Below, piece by piece: positions 43,084-51,806 of a DNA stretch of 64,000 nucleotides. The stretch covers positions 4,197,501 through 4,261,500 of the forward strand of contig NZ_CP049783.1 in NCBI RefSeq assembly GCF_015710975.1, given 5' to 3'. Origin of the DNA: Paenibacillus polymyxa. GTDB lineage: Bacteria; Bacillota; Bacilli; Paenibacillales; Paenibacillaceae. Every line of letters begins with the position of its first letter. The stretch's first letter is position 1. The notes below the pieces were generated by a model. That model was not told the origin of the DNA. It saw nothing but the letters and a program-made list of their open reading frames with translations, and searched no databases. The position numbers and the translations under genes are program-made.

Positions 43084-43734
43084 ATGTTGAAGGAGGCAAT
43101 ATCATCAGTGTTAGTGGACAGGCTTCCTCACGATCTGGCAGTTGCGCTGGGTAGCTTGACTGAGAGCTGGTCAGCGGTGTCGGTTCCGTGGATGCTGGGG
43201 GGGAGCTGTGCACTACTTGTGCAAGAAGTTGAACTGGATCGTCTGCCTCGGGACATTGATATTTATGCGGATATTCATGCAGCAAAGCTGTTACACGCGC
43301 GCTCGCCGGGTGTAAGTATAGACCCACAGCAGGTTGACCGTAGCGGATCTTACGTTTCTTTGCTAAGCCACTATGAACTGGAGGGATTTCCAGTCGAATT
43401 GGTGGGAGGATTTGAGGTTTTATGTGATGGAGCTTTATATCGCTTAGAGGTCGAGCGGCTACTCTGGTCGGCTGGGATTCAGCTTGATCTGGAAAATACC
43501 TCATTGCGTTTGATGCCTCTCAGTCACGAGTTGCTATTCAATCTGTTGCGAAATCGTCCTGACCGCTATCAAGCGATTGCAGATGTCATGAAGCGAGACC
43601 CACAACAACACATAGGGATACTAACACAGCTATTGGTCCGCAACATTTGGAATAAGGAGCAGTTGGGCAAGCTTATAGATCTTCTCCCTTGGCCAGAACT
43701 TCACTCCTTAATCGGGATGAGTAATGAAATATAG
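43084..43734 (+). CDS. Nucleotidyltransferase-superfamily protein (AbiEii/MNT-like)
   Basis: The protein has 216 residues. The ATG at 43084 follows AAAGGAGG; upstream in-frame codons are not supported. PWMLGGSCALLVQEVELDRLPRDIDIYAD (residues 35-65, with the GGS and DIDI metal-binding pattern) is the core of the minimal nucleotidyltransferase fold. A later acid that would complete the triad may be in EGFPVELVGG. The C-terminal half is helical (HELLFNLLRNRPDRYQAIADVM). Such proteins include AbiEii toxins and solo MNT enzymes. No AbiEi or HEPN partner is adjacent. Function unknown. Confidence 0.7.
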   Translation: MLKEAISSVLVDRLPHDLAVALGSLTESWSAVSVPWMLGGSCALLVQEVELDRLPRDIDIYADIHAAKLLHARSPGVSIDPQQVDRSGSYVSLLSHYELEGFPVELVGGFEVLCDGALYRLEVERLLWSAGIQLDLENTSLRLMPLSHELLFNLLRNRPDRYQAIADVMKRDPQQHIGILTQLLVRNIWNKEQLGKLIDLLPWPELHSLIGMSNEI

Positions 43735-43776
43735 GTTGCGTGCGTATTATGAGAAAAGGTGAATGGAGGACCGTTT

Positions 43777-44127
43777 ATGAATGTACAGATTACGTTCCAG
43801 CCATCAGGCAAGCGTGTACAAGTCGGTCAGGGCACGTCATTGCTCCAGGCTGCGCGTAAAGCAGGTGTGTATATTCCCACTCGTTGTGATGGAAAAGCAG
43901 CCTGTCTGATGTGTAAAGTGCAGATAGCACCGGAACGGGCTGAGCTCGCAGGTCACCCTAATGATGCAGAACAGCGTAAGCTGGGACCTTTACTGAATGA
44001 AGGAATACGTTTATCCTGTCAGGCCCACGCTCAAGGTGATGTAGAGGTAACCATACCGGAGGATAGACTTAAGGCAGCTATTAGGCGGCAACTGGAGCGT
44101 CAGGCACTGGATGACGAACTGTGGTAA
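43777..44127 (+). CDS. [2Fe-2S] ferredoxin
   Basis: The protein has 116 residues. The ATG at 43777 follows GGAGG. It has a ubiquitin-like fold start (VQITFQPSGKRVQVGQGTSLL), then CDGKAACLMC near residue 38 and a fourth Cys in RLSCQA near 88. The spacing CX5CX2C...C is that of adrenodoxin-type rather than plant-type (CX4C) ferredoxins. The C-terminal helix is charged. It stands alone before a terminator; its redox partner is not evident. Confidence 0.88.
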   Translation: MNVQITFQPSGKRVQVGQGTSLLQAARKAGVYIPTRCDGKAACLMCKVQIAPERAELAGHPNDAEQRKLGPLLNEGIRLSCQAHAQGDVEVTIPEDRLKAAIRRQLERQALDDELW

Positions 44128-44156
44128 TATCGATTTTAATAATTAGAACAAAAAAC

Positions 44157-44206
44157 AAAGGATATTTCTCGACGGCTAGAACCGGTCAGAGACATATCCT
44201 TTTTTT
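44157..44206 (+). terminator. Terminator after the ferredoxin gene
   Basis: AAAGGATATTTCTC pairs with GAGACATATCCTTT, with an inner CGGCT/ACCGGTC-like loop and T7. Confidence 0.9.
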
Positions 44207-44353
44207 ATTTAAGTCTAGCAACAAAGTCATGGGGAAATCTTGCTGCGCATATATTAGGTGAGTGGACCCAAACGTAAAATATCGTTTCTGCAATGATCGC
44301 TGTAACGTAATCTATTTTAAAAAAACTAAACATATTTTACGGAGGGGATACAT

Positions 44354-44538
44354 ATGATGGTATCAGTCCAAATGCATGTACGAGTTTACGCCGTTTCGCC
44401 GATTCCATCAGTCTCCTGAATCTCGGCGGCGGACGACTTCCGGGCATTTTAAAGGCTGTTCTGCCGCATCTGGGATCAAGCAGTTGGTTGAACACGAAGC
44501 GGATGCTCTTTAAGCATTTTTCCTTCGGAGACTTTTGA
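44354..44538 (+). CDS. Possible small gene ahead of spoIVA, frame disrupted
   Basis: GGAGGGG (44341-44347) and ATG at 44354 look like a good start, but that frame stops after 21 codons. Another frame is open from there to TGA at 44536-44538, which touches the spoIVA ribosome-binding site, and encodes a plausible basic peptide (LRRFADSISLLNLGGG ... KRMLFKHFSFGDF). One extra base, for example in the AAA at 44375-44377, would join them to give about 61 residues. Other genes in this window show the same kind of break. No family is recognised; it may also be chance. Confidence 0.35.
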
Positions 44539-44551
44539 GGAGGGGATTTCA

Positions 44552-46030
44552 TTGGAGAAAGTGGACATTTTTAAAGACATTGCCGAACGCACCGGAGGAG
44601 ACATCTATCTTGGGGTCGTCGGCGCAGTCCGAACAGGAAAATCAACATTTATCAAGCGGTTTATGGAAACGATTGTACTGCCCAACATTACGAGTGAGGC
44701 GGACCGTGCCCGCGCCGTAGACGAGTTGCCGCAAAGTGCGGCAGGGAAGACGATCATGACGACGGAACCTAAATTCGTACCGAATAATGCCGTCCAGATC
44801 AAAGTAACGGAAGGACTGGACGTGAATGTACGTCTGGTTGACTGTGTGGGATATGCAGTAGAAGGTGCAAAAGGCTACGAGGATGAAAATGGTCCAAGGA
44901 TGATCTCTACACCATGGTTTGAAGAACCCATTCCTTTTCAGGAAGCGGCAGAAATCGGTACACGTAAGGTTATTCAAGAACATTCGACACTCGGTGTGGT
45001 AGTCACCACAGACGGCACCATTGCTGAAATCCCGCGTAGCTCTTATGTAGAGTCGGAGGAACGCGTCATTGAAGAGTTGAAGGAAGTTGGCAAGCCATTT
45101 GTTCTGGTTATCAACTCCACGCATCCACGCAGTGATGAAACACTCCAACTTCGCAGTGAACTGGCTGCCAAGTATGATATTCCAGTCATGACACTCAGCG
45201 CGGCGACCATGACGGAAGATGATGTTACGGGTGTACTTCGTGAAGTATTGTATGAATTCCCGGTGCATGAGGTGAATGTGAACCTGCCGAGCTGGGTTAT
45301 GGTATTGAACGAAAATCACTGGCTGCGTAGCAACTATGAAAATTCCGTTCGTGATACGGTTAAAGATATTCGACGCCTGCGTGATGTAGATCGGGTGGTC
45401 AGCCAGTTTATGGAGTATGAGTTCATCGATAGAGCCGGATTAAGCGGTATGAATATGGGGCAGGGCGTAGCGGAAATTGATTTGTATGCGCCTGATGAGC
45501 TGTATGACCAGATTTTGGTTGAAGTCGTTGGGGTAGAGATTCGTGGCAAGGATCATTTGCTACAAATGATGCAGGATTTTGCCCACGCTAAACGTGAATA
45601 TGACCGCTTTGCCGAGGCTCTGGAAATGGTCAAGACAACAGGTTATGGTATTGCAGCTCCGTCACTGGCCGAGATGGCACTGGACGAACCGCAGTTGATT
45701 CGACAAGGTACAAGATTTGGCGTGAGGCTTAAAGCGACAGCCCCTTCCATTCACATGATTCGTGTCGATGTGGAATCGGAATTTGCTCCGATTATCGGAA
45801 CAGAGAAGCAAAGTGAGGAGCTCGTACGCTACCTGATGCAAGATTTTGAGAATGATCCAATCAAAATCTGGGAATCTGACATTTTCGGACGTTCGCTGCA
45901 TTCTATTGTGCGTGAAGGTATTCAAGGCAAGATTGCCATGATGCCGGACAATGCACGCTACAAGCTTCAAGAAACGCTGGGTCGCATTATTAACGAAGGT
46001 TCTGGTGGTCTTATTGCTATCATTCTTTAA
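44552..46030 (+). CDS. spoIVA: Stage IV sporulation protein A (SpoIVA ATPase)
   Basis: SpoIVA is the mother-cell ATPase that polymerises into the basement layer of the spore coat. It has 492 residues. TTG start behind GAGGAGGGG. The Walker A box GAVRTGKSTFIKRF is at residue 24, the switch region carries DCVGYAVEGAKGYEDENGPRM, and VINSTHPRSDETL follows near 185. The C-terminus (RIINEGSGGLIAIIL) matches the localisation segment. Its length and domain order are those of the B. subtilis protein. Confidence 0.97.
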   Translation: MEKVDIFKDIAERTGGDIYLGVVGAVRTGKSTFIKRFMETIVLPNITSEADRARAVDELPQSAAGKTIMTTEPKFVPNNAVQIKVTEGLDVNVRLVDCVGYAVEGAKGYEDENGPRMISTPWFEEPIPFQEAAEIGTRKVIQEHSTLGVVVTTDGTIAEIPRSSYVESEERVIEELKEVGKPFVLVINSTHPRSDETLQLRSELAAKYDIPVMTLSAATMTEDDVTGVLREVLYEFPVHEVNVNLPSWVMVLNENHWLRSNYENSVRDTVKDIRRLRDVDRVVSQFMEYEFIDRAGLSGMNMGQGVAEIDLYAPDELYDQILVEVVGVEIRGKDHLLQMMQDFAHAKREYDRFAEALEMVKTTGYGIAAPSLAEMALDEPQLIRQGTRFGVRLKATAPSIHMIRVDVESEFAPIIGTEKQSEELVRYLMQDFENDPIKIWESDIFGRSLHSIVREGIQGKIAMMPDNARYKLQETLGRIINEGSGGLIAIIL

Positions 46031-46060
46031 GGCTAAGCCATAACCAAAATATGTAAGGGG

Positions 46061-46100
46061 AATACCGTAGAGAGCTGACTGCTCTTTGCGGTATTTTTTT
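46061..46100 (+). terminator. Terminator after spoIVA
   Basis: AATACCGTAGAGAGC pairs with GCTCTTTGCGGTATT around TGACT, followed by T6. Confidence 0.92.
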
Positions 46101-46117
46101 ATATTTAATAAAACCTA

Positions 46118-46146
46118 TTTACATACTTGGTTTAACGCGATATATT
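46118..46146 (+). promoter_or_regulatory. Sigma-A promoter for the ABC importer operon
   Basis: TTTACA (46118-46123), exactly 17 bases and TATATT (46141-46146), 51 bases before the first gene. Confidence 0.65.
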
Positions 46147-46197
46147 AAGTATCAAATTTGAAACATATTAGTGGATCGAACGAGGGGGAAACAAATC

Positions 46198-47313
46198 ATG
46201 TATATCCAAAAAGGGCTCCAAAAAAACAAGAAGCTAGGGCTCGGAGCCATCATGCTACTGGTGCTGATTATACTGGTCACAGCATGTGGCGCGCCGAAAA
46301 CAGAGAACGGCGCTCAAGGGACAAGCACTGCAGGAACGAGTACAGGAGACGGAAAAACAGATAGTTCGAATCTAAAGGGTAAACGGGTTGCTTTGATCAT
46401 GGAGTTTAATACAGGTACGTTTTCGCAGCAGTATGTTCAAGGTGTGGAAGATGAGGTTAAGAAATTTGGCGGTACGCTGACCAAGTTTGTTGCCAATAAC
46501 GATAAGGCTAAAATGGCTTCTTTGCTAGATAGTGCGATTAACCAGCAGTTTGATGTTATTTTGACTGACCACGGTGACGCATTGCTGGAGCCAGGACTTA
46601 AAAAAGCAATTTCCCGCAATATTCCGGTTATCGTGTTCGATGCCGCGGTCAATGTTCCGGGTGCGGTAGTGCTTTCACAGGATGATCAAAGCATGGCAGA
46701 GCTGACGCTTGAGCAAATGAAAAAGGACATCGGTGGCAAAGGAAACATTGTGAAGGTATGGGTTGCTGGGTTTGCGCCAATGGAGCGCCGTCAGGTTGCT
46801 TATGACGCATTTTTGAAAGCCAATCCAGATATTAAAGAGATTGCAACTTTTGGTTCGGCTCAGAATCCTGCTTTGGATACGCAAGCCAAAATGGAAGCAG
46901 TGCTAAAGCAATATCCTAAGGGTGAAATTACAGCAGTGTGGGCGGCTTGGGATGAATTTGCCAAAGGTGCAGCTCGTGCGATACAACAAGCTGGGCGTAC
47001 GGAAATTAAAGTTTATGGGATTGATATGAGTGATGAAGATTTGCAAATGATTCAGGACCCGAAAAACCCGTGGGTGGCTTCAGCAGCCGTAGATCCAACA
47101 GATATCGGGCGCGTACAAGTGCGCTATGCATACCAGAAGTTGCATGGGGATAACCCTGAGGAGAAAGTTGTGCTGAAGGCAGTATATGTACAGCGCGAAG
47201 AGTTGCCAGATAAGCAAATTTCCACATCCGAGTTGTCTCAATTTGTGAAAGGATGGGGCAAGAGTGAGCAGGGCTACAAGGATTGGATGAAGGAATATGA
47301 AACGTCCAAATAA
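46198..47313 (+). CDS. Sugar-type ABC transporter substrate-binding lipoprotein
   Basis: The protein has 371 residues. The ATG at 46198 follows AGGGGGAA. A long signal ends in lipobox LVTAC (near residue 28), followed by a Gly-, Thr- and Ser-rich linker. The rest is a type I periplasmic-binding fold of the RbsB/Peripla_BP_4 kind (KRVALIMEFNTGTFSQQYVQG; ILTDHGDALLEPGLKKAI; AVWAAWDEFAKGAARAIQQAG; YGIDMSDEDLQMI). It leads an operon with an RbsA-like ATPase and an RbsC-like permease. The substrate could be a pentose, hexose or other polyol and is not determined. Confidence 0.9.
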   Translation: MYIQKGLQKNKKLGLGAIMLLVLIILVTACGAPKTENGAQGTSTAGTSTGDGKTDSSNLKGKRVALIMEFNTGTFSQQYVQGVEDEVKKFGGTLTKFVANNDKAKMASLLDSAINQQFDVILTDHGDALLEPGLKKAISRNIPVIVFDAAVNVPGAVVLSQDDQSMAELTLEQMKKDIGGKGNIVKVWVAGFAPMERRQVAYDAFLKANPDIKEIATFGSAQNPALDTQAKMEAVLKQYPKGEITAVWAAWDEFAKGAARAIQQAGRTEIKVYGIDMSDEDLQMIQDPKNPWVASAAVDPTDIGRVQVRYAYQKLHGDNPEEKVVLKAVYVQREELPDKQISTSELSQFVKGWGKSEQGYKDWMKEYETSK

Positions 47314-47336
47314 AATGGATGCATAACGCAAATGCA

Positions 47337-47359
47337 AAGGCGCGCTTCGGCGCGCTTTT
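47337..47359 (+). terminator. Intercistronic hairpin after the binding-protein gene
   Basis: AAGGCGCGC and GCGCGCTTTT enclose a stable TTCG tetraloop. It probably reduces read-through so that the binding protein is made in excess of the transporter, and may protect its mRNA. Confidence 0.85.
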
Positions 47360-47386
47360 ATCATAAGCGGGAGTGAGGGGACATTC

Positions 47387-48904
47387 ATGAGTACACAAGT
47401 ATATACATTGGAGATGAAGAAGATCAGCAAACGGTTTGCTGGTGTAGATGCGCTGCGAGCCGTGGATTTTACGGTGCAGGGTGGCGAAATTCACGCTCTG
47501 CTAGGTGCCAACGGGGCAGGGAAGAGCACATTAATGAAAATCTTGTCAGGTGCGTATCGTTTCGATCAGGGAGCGATCGTTGTGGATGGCAAGGAGCTGA
47601 TTATTCGTTCACCGTGGGAAGCCAAAAGAGCCGGAATTCACTGCGTGTATCAAGAAGTCGATTCGGCACTTGTGCCTCAGTTAACCGTCGCTGAAAATAT
47701 TGTAATGGACGATTTGTCTGCACCTGATGGTCGATGGTGGGCTGCACCAGCGTCCATGCGCAGGCGAGCACGTGAAGCGTTAGCACGTCTGGAGGTTGAT
47801 ATAGATGTACGACGATACGTGTCAGAATTGACGTTGGCAGAAAAGCAACTTGTACTCATCGCACGGATTTTGACACAGCGGGCGAATACTATCATTTTTG
47901 ACGAGCCAACAGCACCGCTGAGCGAGGAAGAAACGAGGCGTTTGTTCCGCACCATTCATACCCTCAAGGATGAGGGAGTAGCATGTATTCTCATCACGCA
48001 CCGATTGCCGGAGGTCATCGCGCACAGTGACCGTATTACGGTGATGCGTGATGGTGAGCGCGTGTTCTCGGGACCTGCTTCTGATTTAAATGTAGGCGAC
48101 ATTATCACGTATATGCTTGGGAAAACATTTGATGAGGAATTTCCGAAAACAGAGGTACCTATTGGTGAAACGGTATTGGAAGCAAGAGGACTCCGTAAGG
48201 GATTGCGGGTTCACGGCGTTGATTTGCAGGTCAGACGCGGCGAAATTCTGTCTATTGTGGGTTTGGTCGGTGCGGGCAAGACGGAGTTGTCACGACTACT
48301 TACAGGGGCAGACAAGCCTGATGTGGGGGAGCTGACCTTCAAGGGGCGCTTCATTCGTTTGCGTGAGCCAGCGGACGCGATAGCTCAAGGAATTGTGTCC
48401 ATACCTGAGGAGCGGCGTAAGCAGGGGGTCTTGATTGAGGAGAGCGTGGAACGAAACCTTAGTCTTCCGCTCTTAGGCAAGCTGAGTGTCCTGGGTTTCA
48501 TCAGTCGGTATAAAGAACGTAATAACGGTAATGGGGTTGTCGCCTCTCTTGGTATTAAGACGCCTTCACTGCGCCAGCATGTTAAGTATTTGAGCGGTGG
48601 GAATCAGCAAAAGGTTGCGATAGGAAAATGGCTTCATTTCGGTGCGGATGTATTCGTTTTTGACGAGCCAACTAAGGGTGTGGATATAGGGGCAAAAAGC
48701 GATATTTTCCGTATCATCGGAGAATTGGCTGCACAAGGAAAAGCAATCATTTATCTTACCTGTGAATTTGCGGAAGGTATAGGCATTGGTGATCGGATAG
48801 CAGTCATGTATGACGGTAAAATAATAAGGGAATTTGCGCGAGGCGAAGTCGAACAGGAACAGCTTCTGTTGTACGCCAGCGGTGGTGAAGAGGTGCATTC
48901 ATGA
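47387..48904 (+). CDS. Sugar-type ABC transporter ATPase (RbsA-like, duplicated)
   Basis: The protein has 505 residues with two ATP-binding domains. The first has Walker A GANGAGKST (residue 37) and Walker B TIIFDEPTAPLS, with a degenerate signature (LTLAEKQ). The second has GLVGAGKTE (near 283), signature LSGGNQQK and FVFDEPTKGVD. The Gly-rich second P-loop lacking a usual Ser/Thr-Lys-Ser is typical of RbsA-type proteins. GTGAGGGG precedes the ATG. The stop overlaps the permease gene by four bases. Confidence 0.93.
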   Translation: MSTQVYTLEMKKISKRFAGVDALRAVDFTVQGGEIHALLGANGAGKSTLMKILSGAYRFDQGAIVVDGKELIIRSPWEAKRAGIHCVYQEVDSALVPQLTVAENIVMDDLSAPDGRWWAAPASMRRRAREALARLEVDIDVRRYVSELTLAEKQLVLIARILTQRANTIIFDEPTAPLSEEETRRLFRTIHTLKDEGVACILITHRLPEVIAHSDRITVMRDGERVFSGPASDLNVGDIITYMLGKTFDEEFPKTEVPIGETVLEARGLRKGLRVHGVDLQVRRGEILSIVGLVGAGKTELSRLLTGADKPDVGELTFKGRFIRLREPADAIAQGIVSIPEERRKQGVLIEESVERNLSLPLLGKLSVLGFISRYKERNNGNGVVASLGIKTPSLRQHVKYLSGGNQQKVAIGKWLHFGADVFVFDEPTKGVDIGAKSDIFRIIGELAAQGKAIIYLTCEFAEGIGIGDRIAVMYDGKIIREFARGEVEQEQLLLYASGGEEVHS

Positions 48905-49887
48905 AGGAAAAATGGTTAAATGTCTCGTTTCGATACGGTGCTGTAGTTGTCATTATAGGTGTGTTGGCGTTTTTCTCAGCCACATTACCTTATTTCTGGA
49001 CGTATGATAATTTGATGGATATTCTTGGCTCCATTGCGATTGTTACTTTCGTGGCCATTGGTGTGACGTTATCACTTATTGTAGACGGTTTTGACCTGTC
49101 GGTTGGTGCAACGGTATCTTTGACGACGGTCGTCTCAGCTTCGTTGATGGTCTGGTATGAACAGCCTGTTGCAGTGGTTATTATTGTATCTCTGATTGTT
49201 GGAGCTTTGGTTGGGCTGTTGAATTCACTTTTGATTATTAAACTGCGTATCCCCGATTTGCTCGCAACTCTAGCCATTATGTATATCGTTAGCGGGATTC
49301 ACCAAACATACGCACAAGGCTATACCATCTACAATCATATGCAGTTTCCTGATGGCAGCAAGGCGCCAGGCGAGATATCTCCAGCATTTCTTTTACTGGG
49401 GCAGGGTAAATGGTTGGGTATCCCGATTTCGGTTATTTTACTGTTGCTAGCTGTGGCAGCGGTGCATGTTTTCTTGACCTACACAAAGCACGGGCGTCAA
49501 ATGTATGTAACTGGCGGGAATGAGGAGGCTGCTCGTCTGTCAGGTATACGGGTAAAAAAGGTCCGTACACTGGCCTATATCGCTTCAGGCGTATTTGCGG
49601 CAATTGCCGGTATTTTATATGCCTCGCGTGTAGGCTCGGGTCAAATTGACGCTGGCTCTCCCTTACTTATGGAGGCGGTAGCTGCAGTATTTGTCGGCTT
49701 TTCAGTGTTTGGTGCGGGTAAACCCAATGTTATTGGTACATTTATTGGTGCGGTGTTAATCGGCGTATTAGTTAATGGACTGACCATGATGAATGTGCAA
49801 TATTTTGCCCATGACATTGTCAAAGGAGTAGTGCTGGTGCTTGCGCTGGCTGTTACTTTTTACGTACTGAACCGTCGTCGTACTTGA
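48901..49887 (+). CDS. Sugar-type ABC transporter permease (RbsC-like)
   Basis: The protein has 328 residues and eight to ten membrane spans. Family segments include [30 protein letters not shown] near residue 50, [20 protein letters not shown] near 115, [21 protein letters not shown] (the EAA-like loop, near 200) and [27 protein letters not shown] near 260. It ends the SBP-ATPase-permease operon. Confidence 0.93.
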   Translation: MKEKWLNVSFRYGAVVVIIGVLAFFSATLPYFWTYDNLMDILGSIAIVTFVAIGVTLSLIVDGFDLSVGATVSLTTVVSASLMVWYEQPVAVVIIVSLIVGALVGLLNSLLIIKLRIPDLLATLAIMYIVSGIHQTYAQGYTIYNHMQFPDGSKAPGEISPAFLLLGQGKWLGIPISVILLLLAVAAVHVFLTYTKHGRQMYVTGGNEEAARLSGIRVKKVRTLAYIASGVFAAIAGILYASRVGSGQIDAGSPLLMEAVAAVFVGFSVFGAGKPNVIGTFIGAVLIGVLVNGLTMMNVQYFAHDIVKGVVLVLALAVTFYVLNRRRT

Positions 49888-50072
49888 AATTGTCTGTCGA
49901 CTGTATTACTATAAACCTTGTTCCACGCAAGAAGGGTGCCATAAAACGCCAGTTTCGGCCTATATGGCGGTGGTTAGGTATATTCTATGTATATTTAACG
50001 ACGAAACGGAAACAGATGATAACATTATGGAAGGCAGTATGCCGCCCGGGTTATTTTATACAGGCGACTTCA

Positions 50073-50095
50073 TTATCGGTGGAGCACACCGATAA
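50073..50095 (+). repeat. Perfect inverted repeat upstream of hbs
   Basis: TTATCGGTG and CACCGATAA form a perfect 9-bp stem with loop GAGCA, 38 bases before the hbs start. No T tract follows, so it is not a standard terminator. It could be a protein-binding site or a leader hairpin. Confidence 0.7.
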
Positions 50096-50132
50096 CCTTA
50101 ATGCTGGACTACACTTGAATTGGGAGGTGAAT

Positions 50133-50408
50133 ATGTTGAATAAAACGGATTTGATCAATCAGGTTTCTGAGAGCACTGAATTGTCCAAAAAGGACGTAAC
50201 CAAAGCAATCGATGCAGTATTTGAAGCGATCGCTGGAGCACTGCAAAACGGAGACAAGGTACAACTGGTAGGTTTCGGGAACTTTGAGGTTCGTGAACGT
50301 TCCGCACGTAAAGGACGTAACCCGCAAACAGGAGAAGAAATCGAAATCCCTGCGAGCAAAATTCCGGCATTCAAACCGGGTAAAGCGCTCAAAGACGGAA
50401 TTAAATAA
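50133..50408 (+). CDS. hbs: DNA-binding protein HU
   Basis: HU is the main nucleoid protein; it has 91 residues. [21 protein letters not shown] opens it, and [21 protein letters not shown] holds the DNA-contacting arm with FKPGKALKD at the end. The ATG at 50133 follows GGGAGGTGA 3 bases upstream. The frame is open back to 49884, but the earlier part has no ribosome-binding site or family match. Position between spoIVA and mtrB is conserved; mtrA is absent. Confidence 0.97.
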   Translation: MLNKTDLINQVSESTELSKKDVTKAIDAVFEAIAGALQNGDKVQLVGFGNFEVRERSARKGRNPQTGEEIEIPASKIPAFKPGKALKDGIK

Positions 50409-50436
50409 GATTTCTTACATATTCCCAATGCGCTGA

Positions 50437-50470
50437 AAGGACCGTGAATTTGATTCACGGCCTTTTCTTT
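50437..50470 (+). terminator. Terminator after hbs
   Basis: AAAGG-CCGTGAAT pairs with ATTCACGG-CCTTT around TTG, followed by a T-rich stretch. Confidence 0.88.
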
Positions 50471-50479
50471 TTGTCCTAT

Positions 50480-50653
50480 TTACTTTGTGGTAGAGGTGCT
50501 ATGGACTGAAGAAGAGGAAGGTGTCTTGCCGTTTCGCGAGGCATAAGCAATCAGCACCAGGGGTTCACCTGTCAGCTCGGCAAATTCATGTTCCAGCCGT
50601 TGAAGCTGCTCTATCTGAGCAGGACTGAGATTGGCGGGACGATAGTTTTCCAT
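50480..50653 (-). CDS. Small conserved-looking protein of unknown function
   Basis: The protein has 57 residues (MENYRPANLSPAQIEQLQRL ...). The ATG at 50653 has AAAGGA about 8 bases upstream. The middle (LEHEFAELTGEPLVLIAYA) suggests one helix followed by a strand; the tail is Ser- and Thr-rich. It is transcribed against hbs and mtrB and shares the terminator region with hbs. No family is recognised. Confidence 0.55.
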   Translation of the reverse strand: MENYRPANLSPAQIEQLQRLEHEFAELTGEPLVLIAYASRNGKTPSSSSVHSTSTTK

Positions 50654-50809
50654 CCGATCCGTTCCTTTCGTTAATAGATGGGACTGCACAGATAGTATGG
50701 CACAGGAAGCACTAATTATTGCAGGCAGCGTGGGAAGCAGGTAGTTGACAAAACAAGCTTAAATCTCCATCATAAAAATATAGCTTCGGCTCTCAGGGAG
50801 GAAAAGGAC

Positions 50810-51040
50810 ATGGAAGATAATGTGACGGGCAGCAGTGAGTACGTCGTAATTAAAGCAAAAAGCAATGGATGCCAGGTTTTTGGTCTGACGAGAGGTCAGG
50901 ATACACGCCTGCATCACTCAGAAAAATTGGACAAGGGCGAGGTGATGATCGTTCAATTTACGGATCATACTTCTGCCATCAAAATTCGCGGCAAGGCCGT
51001 GGTGATGACCAAGCACGGTGTTGTAGATACGGAGGAGTAA
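50810..51040 (+). CDS. mtrB: trp RNA-binding attenuation protein (TRAP)
   Basis: TRAP forms an 11-subunit ring that, when loaded with tryptophan, wraps GAG/TAG repeats in trp leader RNA. It has 76 residues. [21 protein letters not shown] contains the tryptophan-site and RNA-binding residues; [16 protein letters not shown] contributes the conserved Lys and Arg of the KKR motif. An AGGGAGGAAAAGGA ribosome-binding site precedes the ATG. The trpE leader at 61049 in this window is its expected target. The usual upstream partner mtrA (GTP cyclohydrolase I) is missing. Confidence 0.97.
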   Translation: MEDNVTGSSEYVVIKAKSNGCQVFGLTRGQDTRLHHSEKLDKGEVMIVQFTDHTSAIKIRGKAVVMTKHGVVDTEE

Positions 51041-51043
51041 AAT

Positions 51044-51066
51044 GCAGGCATAGCCTGCTTTTTTTT
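51044..51066 (+). terminator. Terminator after mtrB
   Basis: GCAGGC pairs with GCCTGC around ATA, followed by T8. Confidence 0.93.
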
Positions 51067-51138
51067 GTTGTACAATGAGAGTGAGGACCTTTACCGTAGC
51101 AAACCCACATTATGGGGTAGGGGTCAGGGGAGGCTCTG

Positions 51139-51690
51139 ATGAAACCTTGGATTGTACTCGGTGGTTCCATTCTCATAACCACCGCAGCAGCAATATTGCT
51201 GCCGTCCTTACAGATGCTGGACTCGGGTACCGCAGCAGTTCGTGAAACACAGGCAACAATCTCGCCCCAGCAACGAGTGTTGCTGACGGATGACAATCTG
51301 GTAGATACACTGAACGAGCTTCCATTGACCACACCGATTGCAAGTGCAAGCTGGGAACATTCTGTCCTGACCCTGGATGTTAAGCTGTCCAAGGAAGAAA
51401 CCACACCTCTGGAGATTTATCAAAACATGGCGGAGCTTGCCGCCTTTAGCTTTTACGGAACGACGAATGTACGGCAATTGCTATTGCGGGTGGTGACGCA
51501 GGACGAATGGTCAGGAGAACGCCATTTGCTGCTGGCATCCGATATACGCCGGAACGAGTGGACGAACGAGGCATTGGAACAACTTAGAAATCGGGAAGGC
51601 GCTGAACTGCCAGAAGATTTGAAATCTCGTTTCCGCATTACAGTAACGCCTATGTGGCAAAACAGGTTTAGCGGTGTATATACAAACTAG
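51139..51690 (+). CDS. Secreted or membrane-anchored protein of unknown function
   Basis: The protein has 183 residues. GGGGAGG precedes the ATG. Residues 4-24 are hydrophobic (WIVLGGSILITTAAAILLP), so it is probably anchored outside the membrane. The rest is soluble with alternating strands and helices (PLTTPIASASWEHSVLTLDVKL; PLEIYQNMAELAAFSFYGTTNV). I do not recognise the family. It lies between mtrB and hepS, with a separate leader. Confidence 0.6.
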   Translation: MKPWIVLGGSILITTAAAILLPSLQMLDSGTAAVRETQATISPQQRVLLTDDNLVDTLNELPLTTPIASASWEHSVLTLDVKLSKEETTPLEIYQNMAELAAFSFYGTTNVRQLLLRVVTQDEWSGERHLLLASDIRRNEWTNEALEQLRNREGAELPEDLKSRFRITVTPMWQNRFSGVYTN

Positions 51691-51806
51691 ATGTTTCTAC
51701 CGCTGGACCTACAGTACTTTAGTCGCGAATCATTTTAAATTGTGATATAATATAAGGCATTGCAATTATTTGAGTATACCAGAAAGTCATGGCTCGGAGG
51801 CTTAGG

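Noticed and set aside
44337..44552. 71-codon frame on the minus strand upstream of spoIVA
   Set aside because: It is antisense to the more plausible plus-strand frame that ends at the spoIVA ribosome-binding site, and its Lys-, Pro- and Arg-rich content resembles a shadow frame.
49884..50132. N-terminal extension of HU by 83 codons
   Set aside because: HU has a standard length of about 90 residues, the ATG at 50133 has an excellent ribosome-binding site, and the upstream codons look random.
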